Below the pieces are notes generated by a model. It did no database searches. It was not told the origin of the DNA and saw only the letters and a program-made list of their open reading frames with translations. The translations under genes and the position numbers were made by a program. A DNA stretch of 64,000 bases from Bos javanicus (taxonomy: Eukaryota > Chordata > Mammalia > Artiodactyla > Bovidae), in contig NC_083890.1 of NCBI RefSeq assembly GCF_032452875.1, positions 45,072,483 through 45,136,482 of the forward strand. Reading direction: 5' to 3'. Within the stretch, counting starts at the first letter, position 1, and the number at the start of each line of letters is the position of its first letter. This document shows positions 41,391 through 52,440 of the stretch, piece by piece.

Positions 41391-41851
41391 CTTCTACTAT
41401 TCTCTCAAGACAGATCATAGCAAAGGAAACCATAATTTGACTCTGGGCACAGGGATTTTTAGGAGAATATTACAAACCTACAAATAGAGTTTAAGATGGC
41501 ATCAGTCTCCCTGTGCTAACAGCATGCATGTCCATTTTCTCCTGCTGTACTCTTTCACTGAGTAATTGGAAAGAGCCTTGAGGGGTAAAGACTTGATGAG
41601 CCTCCAGGACAGCGGGGTTCATTCACATTTAGCTTCCGAAAGTAAAAATCCACTGAAGCCAAGTCCTCTCACCAGGCAGGACCAGCAGCCGCCACCTCAG
41701 TTGAATCCATCTCAGTGTCGCATGAAATGAATACAAACACACGTTTTCATAAATGGACAAATATGAGAAGGACCCCAGCTCCACTCTTTCGTTCCTTGTT
41801 TTTTTCACTGGTAAGATGAACTTTCCCCTTCTGTTGCAGCTACCTTTGACA
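41391..41851. other. no gene recognised
   Basis: Unique-looking sequence. Confidence 0.5.
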
Positions 41852-42030
41852 TGCGCACTCAGTTACTCAGTCCTGACTCTTTGCAACCCCCTGGACTGTA
41901 GGCTTCTCTGTCCATGGGATTTCCCAGGCAAGAATACTGGAGTGGGTTGCCATTTCCTGGTCCAACCTGCATCTCCCTTGTCTCCTGCATTGGTGGGTGG
42001 ATTATTTACAACTGAGCCACCAGGAAAGCA
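41852..42030 (-). mobile_element. Bov-tA SINE with internal deletions
   Basis: Antisense Bov-tA from 'gcactcagttactcagtcctgac' to 'ctgagccaccaggaaagc'. The B-box region is shortened. Confidence 0.9.
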
Positions 42031-42089
42031 CTGACACCTTTACTGTTACTACTAAAGCTCTGGTCATAGCAAACACAAGCCTTACAGAG

Positions 42090-42170
42090 TTCTCTGATTC
42101 GTACCAGTGAGCTTTCACTCATGGAATCTTACAAAGTGGGAGCTATTATTAACCCCTTGAACAGACTGGG
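42090..42170 (-). mobile_element. MIR SINE remnant
   Basis: 'ctttcactcatggaatcttac' then 'gggagctattattaacccc' resembles antisense MIR. It is cut by the next SINE. Confidence 0.5.
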
Positions 42171-42305
42171 AATGGAGGAGAAAATGGCAACTCACCCCAA
42201 GATTCTTGCCCGGGTAAATCCCACGAACAGAGGAGCTTGGTGGGCTACAGTCCATGGGGTCCCAAAGAGTCAGACACGGCTGACTGAGCACACACGCAGA
42301 CACTG
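42171..42305 (+). mobile_element. Bov-tA SINE, 5'-truncated
   Basis: Bov-A body from 'ggaggagaaaatggcaactcacc' to 'ctgactgagcacacacgcag'. Confidence 0.9.
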
Positions 42306-42337
42306 AGATACAGACTCCCACAGCATTTTTGTGCCTT

Positions 42338-44240
42338 CAGATCAGATCAGATCAGTCGCTCAGTCGTGTCTGACTCTTTGCGACCCCGTGAATCGCAGTA
42401 CGCCAGGCCTCCCTGTCCATCACCAACTCCCAGACTCACGTCCATCGAGTCAGTGATGTCATCCAACCATCTCATCCTCTGTCGTCCCCTTCTCCTCCTG
42501 CCCCCAATCCCTCCCAGCATCACAGTCTTTTCCAATGAGTCAACTCTTCGCATGAGGTGGCCAAAGTATTGGAGTGTCAGCTTTAGCATCATTCCTTCCA
42601 AAGAAATCCCAGGGCTGATCTCCTTCAGAATGGACTGGCTGGATCTCCTTGCAGTCCAAGGGACTCTCAAGAGTCTTCTCCAACACCACAGTTCAAAAGC
42701 ATCAATTCTTTGGCGCTCAGCCTTCTTCACAGTCCAACTCTCACATCCATACATGACCACAGGAAAAACCATAGCCCTGACTAGACGAACCTTTGTTGGC
42801 AAAGTAATGTCTCTGCTTTTGAATATGCTATCTAGGTTGGTCATAACTTTCCTTCCAAGGAGTAAGCGTCTTTTAATTTCATGGCTGCAGTCACCGTCTG
42901 TAGTGATTTTGGAGCCCAGAAAAATAAAGTCTGACACTGTTTCCACTGTTTCCCCATCTATTTCCCATGAAGTGGTGGGACCAGATGCCATGATGTTCGT
43001 TTTCTGAACGTTGAGCTTTAAGCCAACTTTTTCACTCTCCACTTTCACTTTTATCAAGAGGCTTTTGAGTTCCTCTTCACTTTCTGCCATAAGGGTGGTA
43101 TCATCTGCATATCTGAGGTTATTGATATTTCTCCCGGCAATCTTCATTCCAGCTTGTGTTTCTTCCAGCCCAGCGTTTCTCATGATGTACTCTGCATATA
43201 AGTTAAATAAACAGGGTGACAATATACAGCCTTGACGAACTCCTTTTCCTATTTGGAACCAGTCTGTTGTTCCGTGTCCAGTTCTAACTGTTGTTTCCTG
43301 ACCTGCATACAAATTTCTCAAGAGGCAGATCAGGTGGTCTGGTATTCCCATCTCTTGAAGAATTTTCCACAGTTTCTTGTGATCCACACAGTCAAAGGCT
43401 TTGGCATAGTCAATAAAGCAGAAATAGATGTTCTTCTGGAACTCTCTTGCTTTCTCTATGATCCATCGGATGTTGGCAATTTGATCTCTGGTTCCTCTGC
43501 CTTTTCTAAAACCAGCTTGAACATCTGGAAGTTCACGGTTCACATATTGCTAAAGCCTGGCTTGGAGAATTTTGAGCATTATTTTACTAGCGTGTGAGAT
43601 GAGTGCAATTGTGCGGTAGTTTGAGCTTTCTTTGGAATTGCCTTTCTTTGGGATTGGAATGAAAACTGACCTTTTCCAGTCCTGTGTCCACTGCTGAGTT
43701 TTCCAAATTTGCTGGCATATTGAGTGCAGCACTTTCACAGCATCATCTTTCAGGATTTGGAATAGCTCAACTGGAATTCCATCACCTCCACTAGCTTTGT
43801 TCGTAGTGATGCTTTCTAAGGCCCACTTGACTTCACATTTCAGGATGTCTGATTCTGGTCAGTGATCACACCATCGTGATTATCTGGGTCGTGAAGATCT
43901 TTTTTGTACAGTTCTTCTGTGTATTCTTGCCATATCTTCTTAATATCTTCTGCTTGTGTTAGGTCCATACCATTTCTGTCCTTTATCAAGCTCATCTTTG
44001 CATGAAATGTTCCTTTGGTATCTCTGATTTTCTTGAAGAGATCCCTAGTCTTTCCCATTCTGTTGTTTTCCTCTATTTCTTTGCATTGATCGCTGAAGAA
44101 GGCTTTCTTATCTCTTCTTGCTATTCTTTGGAACTCTGCATTCAGATGTTTATATCTTTCCTTTTCTCCCTTGCTTTTCGCTTCTCTTCTTTTCACAGCT
44201 ATTTGTAAGGCCTCCCCAGACAGCCATTTTGCCTTACAAC
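42338..44240 (-). mobile_element. BovB (RTE) LINE, about 1.9 kb, 5'-truncated
   Basis: The 3' end at 42338 carries a GATCA-type tail. The element covers the linker before RT (44240-43840), the RT domain and the C-terminal region. The endonuclease and 5'UTR are missing. The ORF is interrupted by a shift near 43740-43840 and a stop codon near 43550; the rest is well kept. Confidence 0.95.
42347..43543 (-). pseudogene. BovB reverse transcriptase, 398-codon open segment
   Basis: This is the longest open frame of the window. It encodes most of the BovB RT, which copies LINE RNA (and SINE RNA in trans) into DNA at nuclear target sites. RT motif A is at residues 43-51 (FIDYAKAFD), motif B at 103-110 (RQGCILSP) and catalytic box YADD at 145-148 (43100-43111). 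The C-terminal conserved region (MYGCESWTVKKAE, LLRVPWTARRS) follows, and the frame ends at the natural terminus. The start shown is only the first Met after a nonsense codon near 43550, in what should be ...ARLQQYV.... Upstream pieces of the same ORF are open at 43550-43738 and 43840-44301. Without the endonuclease and with these breaks it is an inactive relic. Confidence 0.9.
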
Positions 44241-44301
44241 AATCATAAAATGCTACTATGCAATTGGGGAAGAGAGAATCCAACTCCCCTGTTATACTCA
44301 T
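43840..44301 (-). pseudogene. BovB ORF, region between endonuclease and RT
   Basis: A 153-codon open segment with the BovB linker region (LQIAVKRREAKSKGEKERY, FQRIARRDKKAFFSDQC, EYTEELYKKDLHDPDNHDG). It precedes the RT but ends out of frame with it. The first ~20 residues are not clearly BovB and may be flanking DNA. Confidence 0.8.
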
Positions 44302-45520
44302 GCCACTCTATAATTATTCAACAGTCTTAAGGATTTAACAGATATTTATTTTAAAATTTTTATAAATGCCTTAAACTCTGTAAAATCATAGTATAAGTAT
44401 GAGTAGAATATTTACACGTATAGGTAAGTTTGATGAAGAACTATCTGCTTCAGCCCTTTAACATGTACTGTTACCTTCGCATTAACATGCTTTCTACCTT
44501 TGACGGGCAGCCACCCAATCACTTGTTCCTTGAGTCAGGGCTGCACCCGGCGCCTTAGTTCTGGAGGAGAGGGTGTGGCCAAGTGGGGGAGACAGAGTTG
44601 CCAGTCGTCTGATGACTCCTCCCGAGCCAGGCTGGGAGCTGATTATCAGACCTACAACTTGCATTACTCTGTTCTTCTAGCCCCTGACTTCCCTGCACAG
44701 CTCTGAAACGTCTCTGCCTTTAGGAAGGGGCAACTCCATGAAAAGGTCCCAGATCACTGTAACTACATCATGAGTCTAATAAGGCCAAGGGGTGAGCTAT
44801 AAAGCAGTTTGCTGCAGGAGCTTGGCCTGTTTCCTGGAGGTCTTCTGGCCTCTTCTCTCCCCTAATTCCCTGGATGCTGTATCTGTAACTGCATTGCTCC
44901 TATGGGCTCTTATTCAAACCCACAGGCTGTTTTTTATGAACAAGCACTAAATTGAGATCCAGGATGTCAGTTTCAGGCACCGATCAGAGGAAACTGCCCA
45001 TCTTAGCCCTGTCCTATTACAGAGTTCCAGTCACATAGGAAGATTTTGGACTCACAATTCAGTCTTCAACCTCCACTCCTCCACATTCCTCTCTTCTAAT
45101 GAAAAAGAGTCTGGGGAGGGAAAAAAACATACACATGACCAGCTGTATCTTCATTTTGTCTACTGTCCTCTGTGAGCAAAAATACAGGTTTTCATTTCTT
45201 TCCATTAAATACATAGTTGTGTGCAAGGAGAATGGGTTGAAAGAAGCCTTATTATGTCCAAGAGTTCCTATTTCTTTAAAAATATTTGCTGTTAGGACTT
45301 AGAATCCTTTCTACCAACCATGGGTCAGAGAGATCAGGAAAAACATTCACTGCCAGTGATCCCGTTTATAAAGGGGTAGGGAAACTTTCCATATGGGGAA
45401 AAATGAGGCCAAGCAAAGAGGGAAAAAGGAAGCTTCCCCAACCAAAATAGAGAAAGGGCCCTACAAGAGACCAGGCAACAATATCTCAAAGAAAAGGCAT
45501 TCCCAGGCTGTGAAGGCACA
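44302..45520. other. no gene recognised
   Basis: Unique-looking sequence with no clear repeat. Short frames (67-70 codons) show no domain. Confidence 0.5.
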
Positions 45521-45523
45521 CTG

Positions 45524-45566
45524 CACACGTGCACACACGTGTGTGCACACATGCACACGTACATGT
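45524..45566. repeat. alternating purine-pyrimidine tract with 20-bp palindrome
   Basis: Mostly alternating CA/TG/CG steps. A perfect 20-bp palindrome, gtgcacacacgtgtgtgcac, spans 45529-45548. Two CACGTG E-boxes lie at 45526-45531 and 45536-45541. The composition favours Z-DNA and cruciform formation. Confidence 0.85.
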
Positions 45567-45776
45567 TGTGCTCTTCAGTCACTAAGCCATGTCCGACTCT
45601 TCGCAACTCCATGGACTGTAGCCCACTAGGCTTCTCTGTCCATGGAATTCTCCAGGCAAAAATACTGAAGTGGGTAACCATTTCCTTCTCCAGGGGATCT
45701 TCCCAACCCAGGGATCGAACTTGGGTCTCTTGAACTGCAGGCAGATTCTTAACCATCTGAGCCACCAAGGAAGCCA
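45567..45776 (-). mobile_element. Bov-tA SINE
   Basis: Full antisense Bov-tA from 'gctcttcagtcactaagccatg' to 'ctgagccaccaaggaagcc'. Confidence 0.94.
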
Positions 45777-45816
45777 AGATGGTCACAGAAATAGATAATT
45801 AGAATAAATATGTTTG

Positions 45817-46120
45817 GGGCTTCCCTGGTGGTTCAGTGCTGAAGTATCCGCCTGCCAATGCAGGAGACATGGGTTCGATCCCTGGTCCAGAAAGATCCTA
45901 CGTGCCCCAGAGCAACTAAGCTGTGTACCACAACTACTGAGACTGTGCTCTACAGCCCAGGAGCCAAAAGTACTGAAGCCCGAGCAGGCTACAGCCCATG
46001 GCCCACAACATAAGAAGCTATTGCAATGAGAAGCCTGTGCACCACAAGTAGAGAAAAAACCCATGCACAGCAATGAAGACAGCACAGCCAAAAATAAATC
46101 CAAATTAAAAAAAAAAATAG
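45817..46120 (+). mobile_element. CHR-2-type tRNA SINE
   Basis: Full sense copy with B box 'gggttcgatccctgg', body 'agcaactaagctgtgtaccac' and an A tail at 46108-46119. A short flanking match, 'atgtttgg', is seen on both sides. Confidence 0.94.
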
Positions 46121-46292
46121 AAATGTTTGGTATGAAGGAGGGTGTACATCACATGTGGAAACATAGATAAAGGAATGACTAACTCTGCTTAAAGAAACAT
46201 TTGTGCTGTGTTCACTTCTGTGTGTGGGTGTCGCTGACCACCATGCTCAGAGATCTTAGCTTCATAGTACAAGCAGTCTGGCAGCATCAAGG

Positions 46293-46352
46293 GATCCTCT
46301 TTCCCTCTCTTTCTGTCTGTCCCCCTCTCTCTCTCACCATCTCTCTCTTCCA
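46293..46352. repeat. (CT)n-rich pyrimidine tract
   Basis: CT/TC dinucleotides with CCC interruptions over about 60 bases. Confidence 0.85.
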
Positions 46353-47214
46353 CCGCTGACAACTATCACTGCTAATTTAGGGCTTTGTTGAGAATTTCAG
46401 CACTGCTGAGTAACTTTGGCCATAGTGAGAGGGAAGGACAGGAGGAGGCTACTGCAGTCCTCCTTGTAAGAGCTGATGAAGGGAGCCTGGACCCGGGAAG
46501 TGAGAAGAGAGATGCAGGCCAGGAATGAGCCGGACCACCCTGTGCTCCTGGTCTCCTAGATTCCTCTCTCCTGGGGGCACCTGGCCTCTCGGCCCCCGGA
46601 CCACAGTGGGCTCCTGGCTGTGCTGGGAATAGCCGCCAAGCCCCACTGCAGACTGGCAGAAGCACCTAGCTCTTTCTTTCACTCTGGCCCCATGCAGAAC
46701 CAGAACTCTCGCTAGGTCGGGATGTGGGCGACACCAGCATCCTTCTTGCAAACAACCTTCCATATGGCACATTATGAAGATGGAGCTAGTGGTCTGACTC
46801 ACCTTTGAAATTGGTTTTAAGAATAAACAGTCCGTCTCCTGGGCTCTCAGAAGCAACTTAGTGTTGAGGACGCAGGATTGCTGAGCACAAGAGCACTTTT
46901 TGTTGCAGCTCTGTAGGCACACACCAGTCGCTCCCTCGCCTCGAACGCTAAGTGACTGGTCAGAGTTTCCAACAAGGCGGTGCAGTTATGCACAGATGAG
47001 AAGACACCCAGGCAGGCTGTCCCACCATTAGGAGTGGGTCGGCAGTGGGGACGAGGGAGTGGGGCTTCTGCGAGAATGAGCATGAAGGAGGGCTCAGATT
47101 TCTCGTACTCCGGAAGACAGATTCACCAAGGAAGGTGGGTGGTGAAAACCACGTTCCCCACTCCACCCAGGCGGGTCCCCACCATCCCCAGCAATCTCCA
47201 AATAGGGAAGCACA
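46353..47214. other. no gene recognised; frames on both strands
   Basis: GC-moderate unique-looking DNA. A 157-codon minus-strand frame (46449-46922) has a Cys-rich start (LQSCNKKCSCAQQSC) but no domain I know, no repeat identity, and competing frames on the same strand. It may be chance or part of an unknown transcript. I do not call it a gene. Confidence 0.4.
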
Positions 47215-47282
47215 GTTAAGTCAAGAAGGATGGCTGACCTCCCATATTCACTTCTTCTTTTAAGCCTCAAACCTAGCACATT
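47215..47282 (+). mobile_element. L2 LINE 3' end, left part
   Basis: 'cctagcacatt' precedes a BovB insertion and the expected L2 continuation resumes at 47651. Confidence 0.5.
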
Positions 47283-47650
47283 GTTCAGTCGCTACATCGT
47301 GTAGTGACTCTTCATGACCCCATGAACTACAGCACGCCAGGCCTCCCTGTCCTCCACTATCTCCCGGAGCTCGCTCAAACTCATGTCCATTGAATCAGTG
47401 ATGCCATCCAACCATCTCATCCTCTGTCAGCCCCTTCTGCTCTTGCCCTCAATCTTTCCCTCTTTTCCAGTGAGTCAGCTCTTTGCACCAGGTGGCCAAA
47501 GTTTTAGAGCTTTAGCTTCAGCATCAGTCCTTCCAGTGAATATTCAGGACTGATAGATTTCCTTTAGGATGGACTAGTTGGATCTCCTTGTAGTCCAAAG
47601 GACTTTCAAGAGTCTTCTCCAGCACCACAGTTCAAAAGCATCAAAAGCTT
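47283..47650 (-). mobile_element. BovB LINE, 5'-truncated, inside L2
   Basis: 3' end at 47283 ('ttcagtcgctacatcgtg'), then C-terminal region to 'accacagttcaaaagcatc' near 47643. Several small deletions break the frame. Confidence 0.9.
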
Positions 47651-47700
47651 CTTGGTGCTCAATAAATGCCTTTGAGTGAATAAGAATAAGTGAATAAGAA
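47651..47700 (+). mobile_element. L2 LINE 3' end, right part
   Basis: 'ggtgctcaataaatgcctttgagtgaataag' is the L2 terminal phrase. Together with 47215-47282 it brackets the BovB. Confidence 0.6.
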
Positions 47701-48524
47701 GGTTCAACTACACAAGTGGTTTTCAAACTGGGCTTTCTTGAGGCACCAGGTTTTCCCAGAGAAGTTACAGGACCTGCTGTAAGGAAATGTGTGCTGGGGC
47801 CCAGCGGGGCCACTCCATCTGTATTCCTGTGACTGTCTGTATCTCCTCTGAATTCAAGCAAAGTCCTCTGTGGCCACCAGAGCTCAGCGAACTGACAGCC
47901 AGTGCACGCCAGCAGGTCGTGGTCACGGTGTTTTTCATTCAGTGATGATACATAAAAACCAGCTCTTTCCTTACATTTGGGGAGAAAGGATTTCTACAAA
48001 TAGACCAGTTTAGGAGGGATGAGGCTGCCATCATGGGTTTTGCCCAGCTAGCTTCATAAATATTATTCTACCCCGGTCTCCAGTTCTTCAGACACTCGGG
48101 GATACAACTGTGGTTTAAGATGACCAGCTCTTGCCCACCCTCTGGCCGTAACTCTCCCTCCTCCCACAACCTCTCTAGGGGAGCTAGGCTTCCAACCCAG
48201 AATGATTTCATCACCACCAGGCAATTGGACCCGGATTTTTCTCCTCTTAGGATATCTCGCTAACTCGTCATTTCCATAATTAGCTTTAACGACCCTCTTC
48301 TTCTGTTTCTTTCCAAACAACACACATTCTCACTCTTTGTGGGGGTGGCAGACCTCCAAGCTTTTGGCAACTCTCCTGTTGACCGAGATCCCAGAGAAGA
48401 ATTTCAGACGGTCAGCTGAGGGCATCTAAGACAGCTGTGTGAAGAATGAGGCTGGGATGAGGAGGAGGGGTTGGAGGAGGAGAAGGGGGGGAAGAGAACT
48501 GTAGAGTGGAAGAAGGACTCAAAG
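47701..48524. other. no gene recognised
   Basis: A minus-strand 86-codon frame (48063-48323) with a basic N-terminus (FGKKQKKRVVK) has no domain I recognise and is probably chance. Confidence 0.45.
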
Positions 48525-48665
48525 AACATTTACTCCAAGCCCCATTTCACAGATGGGAAAGCTGAGACCTAGACAGGTGAAGCAGCTCACAAGGTTGCCA
48601 TGGGGAAGTCTTAGGGACATCAGATGATCAGAGCTGGTGCTGGGTTGAAACTCAGACTATCCTTT
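48525..48665 (-). mobile_element. MIR SINE
   Basis: 'ccccatttcacagatgggaaagctgagacctagacaggtgaag' and 'gtgctgggttgaaactcag' are antisense MIR. Confidence 0.75.
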
Positions 48666-49693
48666 GTTGGCTTAAGTGGTGAGCTGAGCCCTTTGTACTT
48701 TTCCAAGTGAAATGTGGCAGCAGCAAGGTCCAGATTTTTCTGGAAACTCCAGCTCATGTTTCAGCATCTAAGGCACTTAGCTGATCAGGCCTCTTCTGTA
48801 GATCTCCTAACCACATCTTGCTGCTGGCTGCTTCTCAGCTCTCTCTGCCATGGTGCTCAAGGTCTCCATGACCCCGGGCCCATGGCAGAAGGAGCTTGGA
48901 ACCCCGCAGTGTAGAGAAGGGGATTCTCCAGCACCCCAGACAGCTCCCCATGTTTCTCCAAGGGTCTCCTCTCTCCCACGTGCCTGAGCCTATCATGCTT
49001 CGCACGTGTGATTTTGAACCTAACCTCTCATATGAATCTTAAATTACTGGGACATACAAGGACCATCCCCTGTGTACTGCCCAGGGGTTCTGAATCCCGA
49101 CAGCCTCCAGCCTGGGATGAGTGCCCGGCCTAGGCTCGCTGAGGGACTCCAGGGGTACACTCCCTCAGGATACAAGGACTGAAACTACAGTAGCCGGAGG
49201 CCCCCAAGAGGAAAAGATGGAGAGAGGCAGGGCAGTGGGCGCAGAGGGTCCCGGGGAGGAGAAAGGAGAGCTTGCCACATGCTTGACAAAGTTGCTAAGT
49301 TCATAACTGAGCATTAAAGAGACACAAGCAATGAGAGCCTTAAGATTTTCCTGGAGAATAGAAAGGTGACTTGAGGTCTGTAAACTTAGAAAGAAGAATT
49401 TAGAAACCACGACTCCAATAAACTAAAGAGGTGGGGAGAGAAGGAATGAAGTAATTGGTCTGCTGGGAGCAAACAGCCTTGACAAGGGACAGTGGGGCGC
49501 CCGCTGTCCAGGGAGCCGAGGAGATCAGCACCAAGACGATGCCTCCGGTGCAGGGGGCTGCCCAGGGCAGCCCAGACTCGGAAAAGGGTGCTCTTAATAC
49601 CCTTTCCAGCAAAGGTGGCCATCCTTTCCCCAGATCACACACCTGACTGCATATGACAGAGGAAAGCATGACAAGGAGAGTTCACAGTACATT
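48666..49693. other. no gene recognised; moderate GC
   Basis: Repeat-free by eye, with overlapping short frames on both strands (66-89 codons). No exon is supported. Confidence 0.5.
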
Positions 49694-49768
49694 GGGCTTT
49701 GCATTCATCACAAAGTAATAATATAATAGTAACAAGGTGTTATAAAGTGATGAATGCAGGGCAAGCCC
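49694..49768. repeat. inverted repeat / hairpin
   Basis: The left arm 49694-49711 (gggctttgcattcatcac) pairs with 49747-49758 (gtgatgaatgca) and, after a 4-base bulge, 49763-49768 (aagccc). The 12-bp inner stem is perfect. The AT-rich loop is about 35 bases. A MITE or a structured RNA is possible, but neither is proven. Confidence 0.8.
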
Positions 49769-50508
49769 ATTTTGCTAAATGCAAACACACAGACACATAC
49801 ACAGTGCCTACATTTCCCTAAACCACCTGGACCTCTAGGAAGAAATAGATCATTTCAGTTCTCAATCTATCACTTATCAAGGAAAGAAAGATACATTGAA
49901 GACACCGGTGAGATAAATTGCATAAACCCAATTCTGACGTTAAAATATGATTACAGAAGATTTCTTAGCATCAGTTAATGATCAGAGTGGAACATTAGCA
50001 CCCCAAAGAACTTTCCAGCCCAACCAAAGAATCCCCCAGGGCCCAAAGATAGTGGGGTTTAACTGTGTGACTGTTTAGGTAAGGAGGTTCAGCTCTTGTT
50101 TGCTCAGCGACACACCAGAACTGCCATCTCCAAATAAATGGCATCCTTCAAAGTAATCCCCATGGAAAATTACACTCATTCTAACCGTGCTGTCCTTGCT
50201 CAGATTATTTTGGGGGCTGTTCTTTTGCATCCCTCTTTATAACCAGTTTATCAGCCACATGCGAAAAGCGGTTCCTTTTTCTGTGGTCTTCTTTAGAATT
50301 CATATTAAAAGGAAGGGGGATCAGGACACACAAGATGCCAGATGTGATGGAGAAAACACCCCAGACAGTGAGGTCTCTGAGGGCAACTGCAGGGCTTCCC
50401 CTGCTGCCTTGCAGAGTGCCCAGCAGACAGCTGGAAATTCATAGATATAGCTGGAAAAAAAAATACAATGAAGGTGGAAAAAAGTGAGGCAGCATTATGA
50501 CAACATTA
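49769..50508. other. no gene recognised
   Basis: Unique-looking sequence. Confidence 0.5.
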
Positions 50509-50690
50509 TTGGCTCAAACGGTAAAGAATCTGCCTGAGATGCAGAAGCCTTGGGTTTGCCCTGGATCAGGAAGGAAATAGCAACCCACTCCAGTATTCTT
50601 GCCCAGAGAATCCCATGGACAGAGGAGCCTGGCAGGCTACAGTCCACGGGGTCGCAAAGAGTCAGACACGACTGAGCAGCTAACACACAC
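50509..50690 (+). mobile_element. Bov-tA SINE
   Basis: Sense Bov-tA with a shortened head (ggctcaaacggtaaagaatctgcc) and full body, ending 'cgactgagcagctaacacaca'. Confidence 0.92.
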
Positions 50691-51796
50691 ATACGTGGTC
50701 AAATGAGTAATGGCAATACACCGTGCTCGCCAGCTGTCTGGACCATCCAGGGTGCCTCCCTGTAGAGATCAGCCACTCCTATCGAAAGTCAAAAGACAAT
50801 TCTCCTCTTTTCCTCCTCATTTCTAATGAAACCACAGAGTCAGGCCTTAACTAAAAATATTCTCAGTCTCAACGTCCATAACCACGTTGGGCACAAAGCC
50901 TGAGGGATGTGAGAACGGCCTTAATAGCCAAAGGCAGGCTGGTTCAAAACCACACAACCACACATTGAACACACAGGTCAAAGCCCACAGGTCCGGACAG
51001 GCTCTCCCAGAGGCTGGAGCACGTGGTGGCCTGTCTGTCACTCCTGTGCCCTGCTCATGTCCAGGGCTTTGGGACAGCATCAGGCAGGGACAGCCAGGTC
51101 AGCATGCCCTGGCCCGATCTCCTGGCAAAGCAGACACGGGTCTGCAGAGGCGCCCCACTCTGCTCCTCCCTGACAGTCATGCATTCAGCTCTCCAGACTC
51201 GGGGCTACCAGCCAGGGCCAGCAGGGGCCAACAGCGCTCTCTGACTTTTTCTCTCAAAGAAAAGATGTTTCAGAAGCGAGCCCCTCCCTGGGGTGGACTC
51301 ACGAGTGTTGGGGATGGAGAAGAAGCTGATCTTTGTCCAGGCAATCAAGCCCCGCTGTTATCCTTCAGTGCCCCAGAACATGAAAGGAAAAAAAAAAAAA
51401 AAACACTTTCTTCCTCCTCCATTCAAACACCTTAAAATAAAACAATGACCTGCAGTGTGCCTGCCAGAAAGGCCAACATGGTGCCCGTGGGCCCGTGAGC
51501 TGACCTCTGCAGGCTTTTCCCACCCCCAGGCCTCAGGCATGCAGGACTGAAAGAATTTTTTTGGCCAGGGCTGGAAGCTTTTGGGATATGAGCCTGCCAC
51601 CCTGCCCCCCAAAGCTGAGAAGCCACCCAGGACTCGTCCTGGCCATTCACAGAGCAAGCATTTGTCTGCTGCTGCCTGCCTTCCATTCGGTTCCTAATCT
51701 TCTTGGTGTCCAGTGTCCCTTTCCTCTAAATATCCCACTAAAGCACTCACTGATAACTAAGGTAGAAGATTCCCGTTTGAAAAGTAGACTCATACT
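50691..51796. other. no gene recognised; 182-codon frame at 50887-51435
   Basis: The plus-strand frame of 182 codons is the longest outside transposons. It has no domain, is rich in Pro/Ser/Gly/Arg, and runs through a 17-base A-tract at 51387-51403 that gives a Lys run. No start context, splice pattern or homology supports coding. Other frames overlap it on both strands. Confidence 0.45.
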
Positions 51797-52002
51797 GGGC
51801 TTCCCAGGTGGCGCTAGTGGTAAAGAATCACCTGCCAATGCAGGAGATGTGGGTTCAATCCCTGGGTCGGGAAGATCCCTTGGAGGAGGGCATGGCAGCC
51901 TGCTCTAGTGTTCTTGCCTGGAGAGTCCCATGGACAGAGGAGCCTGGTGGGCTACAGTCCATGGGGTCGCACAGAGTCGGACATGACTAAGCGCACGGGC
52001 AC
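51797..52002 (+). mobile_element. Bov-tA SINE with (CA)n tail
   Basis: Full sense Bov-tA from 'gggcttcccaggtggcgctag' to 'catgactaagcgcacgggc', followed by about 9 CA units to 52019. Confidence 0.95.
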
Positions 52003-52278
52003 ACACACACACACACACATGTATTGGAAAACTCTCATACTTAAAGGAAGACAGCTCTGATGAGGAGGCGATCAGTGTGGACGGGGTAGGTGAAGGCAGG
52101 ACTCCTTCTGCCTGATTTCCCTAAGAATCACACGGTGGTAGTTGTCACTTAGAAGAGCCACTCAAAAGGCTGGTGTTGCCTACACTCTACAAGGGTCTGT
52201 GTACAAAGATTATACACAATAACAGCCTCACCTGAGAGATCCTGGGGTACATCAGCATCCTTTTTTATAAAGCACCTG

Positions 52279-52339
52279 AGGAGAAGAGAGAGGGAGGAGG
52301 AGTAAGAGAGAGAGAGGGAGAATGAGAAAGAGAGAAGTG
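52279..52339. repeat. (GA)n-rich purine tract
   Basis: GA/GGA repeats over about 60 bases, all purine apart from a few T. Confidence 0.88.
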
Positions 52340-52440
52340 TTTAACAAATAGTTTCAAGACCTTCTGTTTCCCAGCCACTCTGCTGAGCCCTGATCCTAGG
52401 CACAAAGAAGATAAAGGATGGATGCAAGAACTCAAGAACT
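52340..52440 (-). mobile_element. possible L2 3' end
   Basis: 'cagccactctgctgagccctgatcctaggcacaaagaagataa' faintly resembles the antisense L2 end. Confidence 0.3.

Noticed and set aside
42366..43007. 213-codon plus-strand frame opposite the BovB RT
   Set aside because: It is the antisense shadow of the BovB reverse-transcriptase frame.
46550..46700. GC-moderate patch as a CpG island promoter
   Set aside because: CpG dinucleotides are sparse and the patch is too short.
48063..48323. 86-codon basic frame starting FGKKQKKRVVK
   Set aside because: Looked like a nuclear-localisation type start, but the rest has no known fold or family and nothing else supports a gene.
51387..51403. Poly(A) run as a retrogene tail
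   Set aside because: No AATAAA-type signal just upstream, no recognisable gene sequence and no flanking duplication.
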